A stretch of 64,000 bases of DNA, from the NCBI GenBank assembly GCA_017506865.1, contig JAFCMP010000201.1, positions 620,001 through 684,000 of the forward strand, read 5' to 3'. This document shows, piece after piece, positions 11,501-23,500 of the stretch. This DNA is from Tribonema minus (Eukaryota > Sar > Xanthophyceae > Tribonematales > Tribonemataceae). Below the pieces are notes generated by a model. That model was not told where the DNA came from. It saw nothing but the letters and a program-made list of their open reading frames with translations, and did not search any database. How positions within the stretch are numbered: position 1 is the stretch's first letter; the number at the start of each line of letters is the position of its first letter. Made by a program: the position numbers and the translations under genes.

Positions 11501-14500
11501 TGATTTTTCGTTGCAGCCCACGGGTGAGCCTACTGCCATGCCGACTGCTGAGCCAACGGCCAGGCCCACCGTCAAGCCAACTGCTGAGCCAACTGCTGAG
11601 CCCACTGCCAAGGTACCACATGTGACCATACACGGCTATGGCACAGGCAATAGGAAGCTGCTCAACAGTTGACTTGGAGGCAGCCTAGTAGCGGTATCGG
11701 ACACAAGTCTGCACTGCTGCACTGCAACTTTCGAAATGACTGGAATGCGTGCGGCTTAAGAATTCTGTCACTCATTTGAGGCCTGCTTCAAGTATCGCAG
11801 CGATAAGGTTATAGACCCACAAGTGTGACTGGTTATTCAGGGTGTTTGAGGCATTTTCCACCACTGTGAAACCTTCGGTGCAGCCTACGGCCAAGCCCAC
11901 CGCCAAGCCGACTGCTGAGCCGACTGCTTGAGGGGTTTGCACTGACACTGACCAATGACAGACAGAGACGAGGGCACTGACACTGCACAACAGCACTCAA
12001 GCAAGTGTGTGTGTGTGATCAGGCTGTCTCTCTGTTGTGAGCAGAGGACAACCAACCAAAACGCAACTGTTGTAACCGCCAACCAACTGCAACTGACAGT
12101 TGAACTTAGGTGACACACCCAGTGGCACCACAGTCACCCCCCCTAGGGCTAAGCTAAGCCCGATAACAGGGAAGCAACCATGACTTCACTACGTGCGATC
12201 ATAACACGCTACTATGCAAGACTTGCACAATAGCACATATGCTAACTGTCTCTCACCCAGCGCACATACGCTATGCACGAAAAACGCTCGCGACGCTATA
12301 CTACTGCCGCGCGGCAGACAGCTACAGTGTGACTAGCGCTGCGCTATTCCGCCGCCACCTTGCTACTTATCGCCCTGCAAAGCCCCCACTATACACGCTA
12401 GCCTAGCCCACTAACTCCAGCTGCTTCACTCCAGTACGCTGCGGAGCATGTGCTTGATCAGGGCACATGACACCAACGAACTGATAGCTACTAAGATTGC
12501 TTGGATGTGGTGGCACCGCGATGAAAAGAGGAAAGCCAAGCAGACGCCTGGCCCCGCGACGAAAAGCGGAAAGCCAAGCTGACGCCTGGCAGCCACGGGC
12601 GGAGCGCATAAGCTGAGTGCGCGCTGCCTGTCCTGAGCCGTCGCCACTGTTGTAGCAGCAGCATAAGTCGAAGCCGAAAAAATTAACGCCGCTAAGGGCG
12701 CTGTCGTTGACGTAGAAGGCGCGTCGCCATGGCACGGGCCGCTGCCCGCGGCGCGCTCACGGAAGAAAGCGCCAGCATGGGCGCCGCCATAGCGCAAGCC
12801 GCGGCGCGCCCGCTATGCGCAGGGACGGACGTAGGCGCAGGTACTATGAGGGTGCAGGTTGCGGCGTGCACGCTGCGCCGCGCAGGAAGAGGCGCTGGCG
12901 CAGGCGTTGCCATGAAAGGTCCGCGCCGCACACACCAGCTGCTGCTGCTGCTGCGCCTCGCGCGCCGCTGGCGCCAGCTGCTGCTGCTGCCGCGCCTCGC
13001 GCACCGCCAGCGCGCGTCGCCAGCTGCTGCTGCCAGTGCTGCCGCGCATTGCGCACGGCTGGCGCACGTCGCAGGAAGGGGCACTGGTGCAGGCGCCGCC
13101 ACGGAACGGTCCGCGCTATCCAGCAATAACATGCCGCTGAGCGCATCGCCAACACCTTCACCCCCCCCCGATGAAGCGCCATGTGTCGCTGCTGCGGCCG
13201 GCTCCGCCACCGCAGCGCGTGTTGAAGTAGGCAATGACGGAACATGCGAAACTGCTGCTGCGGTTCCCGCATAAGTGCTGCGCGCAGGTGATGATGGTGT
13301 CGCCGGCGCCACTGCGGCCGCCGAGGCCGCGGCGCGCGCGCCGTGCGTTGAAGCTGACATGAGTGTAGCGCGTGCCATCACAGGCGCCGCCGTCAACGTT
13401 GAAGTTGCAGCGCACGCCGTTCTAGGCGCCGCCGATGCTGATGTTGTCGCTGCTGCAGAAGCTGGGGCAGTCCCCACCCCCCCATGATCGCGCATGCCTC
13501 CTGCGCCGGCGTGGCATGCGCGCCCCGCCGCGTGCGCCGGCATGCCGCGCCGAGGCGCAGCTGTCCCGTGCGCCGCTGGTGGAGGTGCCGGTATGATGGG
13601 TGAGGCGGTTGGCCGCAAGTCGCTACCTGCGCGCGAAGAGGAAGACACCGCGGGCGCCGCTGCTGTGGCAGTGCTCCGTGGTGCTGGTGCTGCTGCATGC
13701 GCGGCGCTCAACGGCGCCGCCGCAGCAGCACCGTGCGCCACAACGGGCGCAGTGCCCGCGGGCACCGCTGCCGTTGCAGCGCTCTGTTGCGCAGCCGAAA
13801 TAGGTGTGGCGCTTGCTGGCGCCGCTGCAGCTGGAATTTCATGTGGTCGCTGCCGCCGCTGTGACACAGCCGCTGCAACCACGAGCGGCTGCTGCTGCTG
13901 CTGCTGTTGAGCAGCTGCTGCAACCGCGGGCGCGCCGTGCGAGCTGACTGATGTCGGGGGCAGGGCGTCAATCCCACCCCCCATGACACTAGTTGAAATG
14001 GAACCCCCGAATGCTCCCCCCGCGCCCAGGGCTGGCGCAGGGTCGCACCCCTATCCTGAAGCGCTGTCCGATCCATCGCTAGGTGCTGGCGAGCCCGGCG
14101 GCACGCTGCCGCCACCGGTGGTGCCACTGCCTGCGGTAGACACTGGAGAGCCCGGCTCCTCGCTGTTATAGTCACTGTAGCCGAGGTAGTGGAGCCCATC
14201 GCCTTCAGCGTCGCTGCCACTGTAATAGTCGTCGCCGCTGCCACCATCACTGCTGCCACCAAGCCCCTGCCTATATGAAGCCAGGTCTGTAGGAAAGATG
14301 GGGCAGTTCTCTCTAGGTGTGGTAGCATAGTGGTCGGCGATCTGAGCCTCGTCTGCCAGAATAGCAAGCAGCTGCTCTGAACGATACATGGCAGGCTCGC
14401 AGATGGCATGCTTGTAGGCGCCTGAGATGTTCGGGTGGTGGTGGCGCACAATCCGTAGTAGCGCGGTGACCACAATGTGATCAAGGGAGTTGTCGAGCAA

Positions 14501-17500
14501 TGTGGCGGTGTGGGCAGCGTCCGAAAACTCGATGATGAAAAGCTTGAGCGCCAGCCCCTGACGCAGTGACCAGTTCATCAGGTTAGCGGCGACTGAGGTA
14601 GGCTCCGCAATCTCCAAGAACTTGCCGATTTTGGTGAAGAGCCAGGAGAGCAGCGCGCCGTCGCGCAGGCCTTGCTCGCCGCCCTGCGTCTCCCAGGAGG
14701 ATGTCTGACGTGCCAGCATGCCGAGCCGAGGATGGTCGCCGCCGCCGTTGGCTATGCAGCTCACAATGCTGTATACCGCAGTGTTGAACCACTCGCAGCC
14801 AAAGTCGTCAGCATTGCGTAGGGCGGGCCATAGTGGCTGCTGTTTCTGACGAAGGGCGAGCGCTGCCGACCGAAACTTGCCCGGAAGCTGCTTCTGTAGG
14901 AAGGTGAGGGCAGAGACATTGCCCTGGTCGACCTTGGTCTTAGGAAACTGCTTCTCATCCAGGGTTACGGCGAAGCGCATGATCGCGTACCCTGATGCGT
15001 CGAAGCCTGCCAGGTCCACCTCTGCTGCCGGTGCTGCTGCCGTCACGGAGGCGCGGCGCGCGCTGTTATCATCACCGTAGTGACTGACCGTGGCGCCGCT
15101 GGTTGAGCCACCACCGCCATCGCCGTCACCGCCGCCGCTGCCGCCGCCTCCAGAGCCACCGCCACCGTCTGAGCTGTTGCTGCCGCCAGAGTCGCCGCCG
15201 CCGCCAGAGCTGCCGCTGCCGCCAGAGTCGCCGCCGCCGCCAGAGCTGCCGCCACCGTAGCGCGCACCCCCTTGACTGGGAGCGTTGCCGCTGTTGGCAT
15301 CGCGGCCAGCACGGCTGCGCACGCTCGCGTGCTCCAGCGCGCGCCACTCCGCGCGTAGGCAGGCCTGCTCGGCAAGCAGCGCTGCCTGCTGCGCGTCCAG
15401 TGCACGTTGCTGCACGTTGATCTCGCGCTGCTGCAGCACCGCCTGCGCGTTCAGCTGGTCCTGCTGCAGCAGCTGGCTGAGCTCCTCCTGTCTCTGATGA
15501 GCACGCTGACGCCGTGCTGCCTCCGTTAGCGCCTCCGATTGCCGCTGCTCCGCTAGGCGAATCTGCGTCGGACTCTGCTGCATGAGCATGTAGGTGGCTG
15601 GATGGCGTGCCTGACGAGCTGCGCCGTCGAGCTGCGCGCAAGCATCCGGTTTAAGTATGTCCAGCGGGTCGCCGCGCTGCATCGCTGCATGCTGTATGCA
15701 CAGCCCTGCACGCGGCGGCGTGCATGCATCGCCGGTGACGGTGCGCGTCGATGATGATGCTGCAACTGGCGCGGCGGGCGCGCTGCGCGGCGCTGAGGCA
15801 GTCTGCAACACCGATGCGGCGCACATATCTCTGTGTATACTGACCAGCATGGCGTACATGTCGTTGTAGCTGCGCTCCAGCCTTGTCGCGAGGGCCTCAG
15901 CACGGTCCTCTGTCGCTTGAAGTCGGGTGTTGATGGTATGCATGTGCGCATGCACCTCGAAGCCGATAATGTGGCTGATGTCGGCGTGCAGTTGGCGCCG
16001 GAGCTCTGCAGCAAGCTGCTGCATCTCACCCCCCCTTTCCCAGGCAGAGTAGCTGTTGGAACGTGAGGGTGGTATGGCGTCGTGGTAGCCATAGGTGGGC
16101 CTAGTGTCGTTGCCGGTGCCCACGGCCACGCCGTGGACAGATGTATGCTCCATGCTACGGGGCGTCTCAGCGGTTAAGCCGAAACCACCACTGGCAATGG
16201 AGCTTCTCGCCGATGAGCTAGACACAGACGGTTGGCGGTCGTCTGCCGTTGCACCGACGGGTGCGCGAAAGAAGGGAGCCAGGCCATCAGGGGCGTCCTG
16301 CCGGAGCACAACAGGCGGCACAGCTGTGGCTGACATCCAATCTCCACGACTTGCTGGCTGCAGCGGAACCTCCGCCACAGCATGGACGACGGAAAGGCGG
16401 TGCCCGGCCTTCCAATCGTCTGGTCGACGAGCAGTGGTCATCGCCTTCTTGGCGAAAGGGCTGCCTATGAGGGGCGAATCTCCTTCAGCAGCAGACGTAC
16501 GCGTTCCATGCTGGCGCTCCCAGCCAATCGGCATTTCGTGTAACTGCTGCAGCAGTACGGGTCTAATGGTAGGCCGCGTTTTGTACCGAGAACCAATTGA
16601 GGGGTTTGCACTAACACTGACCAATGACAGACAGAGACGAGGGCACTGACACTGCACAACAGCAATCAAGCAAGTGTGTGTGTGTTATCAGGCTGTCTCT
16701 CTGTTGTGAGCAGAGGACAACCAACCAAAACGCAACTGTTGTAACCGCCAACCAACTGCAACTGACAGTTGAACTTAGGTGACACACCCAGTGGCACCAC
16801 ATGCTGAGCCAACTGCTGAACCGACTGCTGAGCCAACTGCTGAGCCCACTGCCAAGGTATCACTTGTGTTGTTGATTTATGCATGCTATGGCACAGTCAA
16901 TTTGCCATACCTCAACATTTGACTCGGAGGCAGACTAGCCGTTGTTGGACACAAGTCTGCACTGCTGTGCTGCATCTGGATCCATCCATCATTACCGCTA
17001 CGGTATTGCTCTGGGTGGGCAATGCCTTTGCAACTTGAATGCCTAGAACATATTGTGCCATCTATCACCTCTTTGTCGCCTGTTGACTGCATCAAGAAGG
17101 TTACAGGCCCACAATGTGTTGTGATTGATTATTTGAGATGTTTGACATTGTCTGCCACCTGCCTGTTCACTTTTATTGCAGCCTACAGCTGAACCCACAG
17201 CCGAGCCGTCTGCTGAGCCAACTGCCAAGCCCACCACTGAGCCAACTGCTGGGCCAACTGCTGAGCCCACTGCCAAGGTATCACTTGCGTTCATATACGT
17301 CATGGCACAGGCAATAAGCCATGATGGTTGTCAATAGTCAAGGCAGACTATGAGGAAATGCTGACATTAGTACTACACTTCAACAAGTCACTGTGCAGGG
17401 AACAATGCAGGCGAGGCACCCACACACAACACAGCTGAGGTCACCGGACTGTGCCATGTGTATTATGAGGGTTGCTGCTCTAAGACTTAAGTTTTTTAGC

Positions 17501-20500
17501 AAATCAACAGACAACGAAAGATCTTGTACTGCCACAACTGCAACAGCCACAGGTGACACTCCAACATCCAGGGTCACCAAGTTGAACTAGCGTTTATCGG
17601 AAATAGGTCTGCACACCAGCTTCACTGCATCTGAATTCAAACATAGTTTTGCCTTGGTCGGCATTGCCTTGACGATGCCTAGACTTCATTGTGCAAGCGA
17701 TAGGATGCAACTCGAGCTCTGGCGCGCTCAGGCTTACGTGCAGGGTGACATGCAAGTCGTCCCTTTCCAATTCGATTTGGCACCTCTTTCTGGCAAAAAC
17801 CACTTCACAGACCCACAACTGTGCACAAGTGCATCATGGTTGAATTATGAGCAGGTTGAGGTATTTTGCGCTGCCTGCCTGTGCCTGTCCGTTGCAGCCT
17901 ACGGCTGAGCCCACCACCAAGCCGACCGCCGAGCCAACGGCCGAGCCCACCGCTGAGCCGACTGCTGAGCCAACTGCTGAGCCAACTGCGGAGCCCTCCG
18001 CCAAGGTATTACTTGTGTTTATACATTCATGCTATGGCACAGGCATCAAGCCATTGTTCAACAGTTGACTTGGAGGCAGAGGAGCGAATATTCGAACATG
18101 TTTGCACTGCTGCACTGCATCTGGGTATAAACACAGTGTGGCGTTGGTTGGCACTGTCTTTGAATGCCTAGCATAAATTGCGCCTTGCTGTCGCCTATCT
18201 GTAGCCTGTTGATCGCAGCAAGAAGCTTACAGACACACAAGACTTAGAGCACCTTGATTGATTATTTGAGGTGTTTGAGGTGTTTTTATCCACTGCAACT
18301 CTTTGAAATTTGTGGCAGCCCACCGCCGAGCCGACAGCTGAACCAACGGCCGGGCCCACAGCTGACCCGACGGCTGAGCCAACTGCTGAGCCCAGTGCCA
18401 AGGTATCGCTTGTGTCCATGTGTGCTATGACACAGGCAGTAAGCTAGCAATTGCTGAAAATGCGAGGCAAACCAAGTAGCTCTTATTGGCAACAAGTCTG
18501 CACTGCTGCACTGCATCTGAATGCAAACATGGTGTTGCTTTGGTTCGAATTGCCTTGACCATGTTTCGTATGCATTGCGCCTTCTATCACATGGTTTTTG
18601 AAACCTGATCATTGCAGCACAAAGGTCACAGGCCCACAGGTGCACCATGACTTGCCTATTTGAGGTGTCTGAGGCATTTTCTGCCACTGTGACACTTGTT
18701 GCAGCCTACAGCTGAGCCAACCGCCGAGCCCACCACTGAGCCAACGGCCAAGCCCACAGCCGGGCCGACTGCTGAGCCCACTGCTGAGCCCACTGCCAAG
18801 GTATCGATTGTCACAGTGGTCATATATGCCATGGCACAGGCAATATGCCATTGCTCGACAGTCCAGGAAGACAAGCATTTAAAGGGCACAAAGACTGCAC
18901 TGCTGCACTGTATCCGGATCCAAATATAGTGTTGCTTCGGTTGGCATTGCCTTTGAAATGTCCAGAATACACTGCTGCGCCTTCTGTCATCAAGTCGAAG
19001 CCTGTTTATCCCAGCAAGAAGGTTACAGACCCACAAGTGCACTGCGACTGACAATTTGAGATGTTTGAAGCGTTTTCTGCCACTGTGACAATTTCATTGC
19101 AGCCTACGGCTGAGCCCACAGCTGAACCGACTGCTGAGCCAACGGCCAAGCCCACCACTGAGCCCACTTCGGAGCCGACTGCTGAGCCAACTACTGAGCC
19201 TACTGCCAAGGTACTACTTCTATTTAAACTCACATATGCTATGGCACACCCAAGCAGACAATGCTCAACAGCGGAGGCAGACCAGCAGTAATTTGAAAGG
19301 TGGCATTATTGCACTGCATTGATTTACACATGGTGTTGCTTCGGTTTGGCACTGCCTTTGCAACGCCTAGACTACATTGTTCAAGCCTTAGAATGCAACC
19401 CAATCTTTCTTTGGCTTGCTCAGGCTGACGTGCAGTGTGACCTTAAAGTCTTGACTTTCTGAAGTAAACCGATTGAAGCGTTTTTCACGCAGAGAGGGAA
19501 TAACAGAATCGCAATTGCGCATAAGTGCACCATGGTTGAATTCTGAGTAGGTTGAGATATTTTCCATTACCTGCCTGTGCCTGTTTGTTGCAGCCTACGG
19601 CTGAGCCCACCGCCGAGCCGACTGCTGAGCCAACGGCCAAGCCCACCGCCCAGCCGACGCCTGAGCCAACTGCTGAGCCCACTGCCAAGGTATATTTGTG
19701 TTCATATATGCATGCTATGGCACAGGCAATAAGCCAGTGCTCAACAGTCAAAGCAGACTGGTCATTATTGGACACAGGTCTGCACTGCTGTGCTGCATCT
19801 GGATCCAAACATAACCACCGTGTTGCTTTAATTGGCAATGTAGTGCCTTCGCAATGCCTAGAATGTATTGCCCCATCTGTCAACTCTTTGGAGCCGGTCG
19901 ATTGCATCAAGAGGGTAATTACAGGCCCACAACGCATCGTTTTTGATGATTTGAGATGTTGACATATTCCGCCACCTGCCTGTTCACTCTCATTGCAGCC
20001 TACAGCTGAACCCACAGCCGAGCCGACTGCTGAGCCAACTGCCAAGCCCACCTCTGAGCCAACTGCTGAGCCGACTGCTGAGCCCACTGCCAAGGTGCTA
20101 TTTGTGTTCACATATGCGATTGCACACCCAATCAGACAATGCTTTACAGTCAAAGCAGACTAGCGGTTGTTGGAAACAACTTCCAAACAAGTCAGCACTT
20201 CTGCACTGCAGCATTTGGATCCAAACATGGCATTGCTTTCAAGTCGATTGGGATTGCCTTAATAAAGCCTTGAGTTTACATTGCGCCTTCTGTGACCACT
20301 TTGCAGCCAGTAAGTCACATACTGACAATTGCACTGTGACTGATCATTTGAGGTGTTTGATGCGTTTTCCACCACTGTGACACGTTTGTTGCAGCCTACG
20401 GCTGAGCCCACCGCCAAGCCAACCGCTGAGCCAACGGCCAAGCCCACTGCCGAGCCGACTGCTGAGCCAACTGCTGAACCCACTGCCAAGGTATTACTTG

Positions 20501-23500
20501 TATGTGCTATGTCATAGGCAATAAGCAGTCGCTCAACAGTTGACTCGGAGGCAAACTAGTGGTTGTTCAGAACAAGTCTGCACTGCTTCACTTCACTGCA
20601 TGTGGATCTAAACATAAGTTCGTCTTGGTTGGCATTATCTTGAATGCCTAGAATACATTGCGCCTTCTGTCACCTACTTGACGCCTGTTGACCGCAGCAA
20701 GAAGGTTACACACGCACAAGTGCACCTTGATTGAGTATTTGAGGTTTTTTAAGTGTTTCCACTGCGACACTTTCGTTGCAGCCCACGGCTGAGCCCACCG
20801 CCGAGCCCACAGCCCAGCCCACTGCCAAGCCCACTGCGGAGCCAACTGCGGAGGTGAGCCACCAGGCTTCAGTATACTTCAACCCTGAAGTGCTCGATTC
20901 GCGGAGCAGAGGCATGATCACATTTCTGCATTCACTTCTGAATCAGAAGTTCGCTTTTGTGATCAGGTGTGATCACATTTTCGCATTCACTTCTGAATCA
21001 GGAGTTCACTTTTTCACGCTGCTTTCTCCTTTGTGTGATTGTCAAAACACGCTGTGCACGAGCTGGTCCTTGGCACTTTGCTGTGGCGATATTGTGCTCA
21101 GTCATCAACGTAATAAAAGCATTTCGGTTCGGCTCGATATGCCGCAATACGTGTGAACTGCCTTGCGCATCGCGGTGCACTGCGACTTGCCATGAATCCA
21201 CTACACTTCTTGAACCTTGCAGTGGCCACATGCACAAGTATTTAGAGTATTTGTTTTCTTTTTGGCAGTAGCAACGCGCCCGACTATTGCAACCTGTAGG
21301 GCGGGGTCACAGTGCATTGATGCTGTACGGCGTGCCAGAAATACACTGGCAGTCTGATTATCAACTTCTGTAACCGGCATGATAGCTCTTTGAGACGGCA
21401 CCAGCTCCCTCGCTTACATGTGGAGTAATCCGTGATGCACAGAGACTTGCGCCGTGGTTGTGTTCCCTCTTGACTTCACTGCCTGCTATCTTTTCTCATG
21501 CGCCGCCGCCCACTGCAACTCTTTCATTGCTGCAGCCAACATCTGGACCAACTGCCAAGCCCACTGCGGAGCCCACCGCCAAGCCAACTGCAGAGCCCAC
21601 TGCAGAGCCCAGTGCTGAGCCCACCGCCAAGCCAACTGCAGAGCCCACTGTTGAGCCTACTGCCAAGCCCACTGCGGAGCCCACAGCTGAACCAACTGCT
21701 GAACCCACCGCCAAGCCCACTGCTGAGCCGACCGCCGAACCAACCGCTAAGCCTACAGCAGAGCCCACTGCCGAGCCAATCGCAGAGGTGATTGCAGAAG
21801 TACATGGCACATTCTCAAGTACTTTGCAGTGTCTGGTAGGAGTGTGCGTAAGCTACCATAGTTCACATCATGCACAGTGCACAGGCTAGTGTAGTATGCA
21901 TCATGCATAGTGTAGGCAAGGTGCCCCATTTGCGCATGTTTAATGCACATACACCTCTTGCTACGATAGCTCTTCGTCTCAGGAGCAGCGCCGCTTCTGA
22001 CCCTGATTTCTGCACAGCAGCGCCACGCTGTCTGTGAGTGCGCGCAGCTTATCAATTATTGTGCTCTGCATCCCACTCTTGTGCTCTGCATCGTCACTGC
22101 AGCCAACTGCCAAGCCCACGGCGGAGCCTACTGCTGAGCCTACTGCTGAGCCCACTGCCAAGCCAACTGCTGAACCCACCGCTGAGCCCACTGCTGAACC
22201 CACTGCTAAGCCCACTGCTGAGCCCACTGCTGAGCCCACAGCGAAGCCCACCGCCAAGCCCACCGCAGAGGTGAGTGCAATGGTCAGATAACAGCATGTG
22301 CTGGCTGGTTGCTGAGCATTGCTGGGCGTCATTGTGTGCAACTGCTTAGCGATGCCTGCTGGTCGCATGTGGGCGCTTCAATCGCACGCGCTCTTGTGTA
22401 AAGTGCGGGTTACGATATCATGGAACTGTATGTGTTGCCACCAGTGGTGCTGCACGATGGCACGCCCTTCACTAGTGCCAACAGTGCTTTCATCATTACT
22501 ATGGGCAGTGTTGATCGTGGCAGCTCTCAGGTGGGCGTTTGCTTCTGTTCGGTGTGCGAGCTTCGCGATCGCTCCTGGTGGCTTTCTGCTGAGTTGGTGG
22601 GATGTGGCAAGGGTGTTAAAAACGTTTCATTTAGTACTTCGCATGAAATTGTGCACATCGTACTGTTGACAAGAATTGCTCACGCCAAGAGGCGGGGGAA
22701 GTGTACCATGGGCGCAGCACTTGCGTGCTGTTGCCATGTCCGCATGGATGCCGTATGCGCAAGTGCTTCATGACAGCAGCGCTAGTCGTACGTGCAGTGC
22801 TGCCCCGTTACTCAACAACCACAATTCTTGCCCCTCTGTGCGTACAAACTGGCAGTGCCAGTGTGCAAAGCTGAAGCTGACTCATCTTTGTTTTCTGCGA
22901 CATTGCAGCCTACTGCTAAGCCAACCACAGAGCCTACTGCTGAGCCCACTGCCAAGCCAACCGCGGAACCCACTGCCGAGCCCACCGCTGAGCCCACTGC
23001 CAAGCCTACTGCCGAACCCACCGCCAAGCCGACTGCTGAGCCCACATCCGAGCCCACTGCCAAGCCCACTGCAGAACCCACAGCGGAGCCTACGGCAGAG
23101 CCAACTGCCAAGCCTACTGCTGAACCCACCGCCAAGCCAACTGCGGAACCCACTGCGGAGCCTACTGCTGAACCCACCGCCAAGCCCACTGCTGAGGTAA
23201 CTGCAATAGTCGGTTGATGCTAGTAGTTTTTCATTGGTGGGCATCATTTTGCGCTGTTGCCGTGCAATGGCTGCCGCTGGCTGCTGTATAAAGTAAACAA
23301 GCAAGTGCATAGCAAGTGCATGGAGCCACGACTAGTGTGCTACATGCAGATTGGTTAGTGTGTGATACGCACGCATGATCCGCGTTGGAAATGCTTCTTT
23401 TTCCCCGCCATCAAAATCAAAAAAAATTCACAGAAACTGATGCGAACAGCAGAAGTGGCGTAGAGAAATATCGGCATGCATACTTGCAGGCCTGGATGAA

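Larger units (their letters stand above)
11929..16801 (-). mobile_element. Young LTR retroelement, non-autonomous, gag-like ORF only
   Basis: 4.87 kb, with 204-bp direct repeats at both ends that begin TG and end CA and differ at about three positions, so the insertion is recent. It is flanked by the 4-bp duplication TGCT (11,925-11,928 and 16,802-16,805). Read on the minus strand it has, in order, LTR, a primer-binding-like TGGTTCTCGGTACAA, a long gag-like frame, a low-complexity GC-rich region, a G-rich polypurine tract and LTR. No protease, reverse transcriptase, RNase H or integrase motif is visible, so it resembles gag-only elements moved by a partner's enzymes. It looks structurally whole for that class. 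The superfamily cannot be told. Confidence 0.82.

Noticed and set aside
12692-13984. 430-codon Ala/Gln-rich minus-strand frame in the LTR element
   Set aside because: Low-complexity GC-rich sequence open in several frames at once; no motif to support a protein.
22676-23200. Ser/Pro/Leu-rich plus-strand frames across PT exons
   Set aside because: One-base-shifted reading of the same repeat; stops follow outside the exons.
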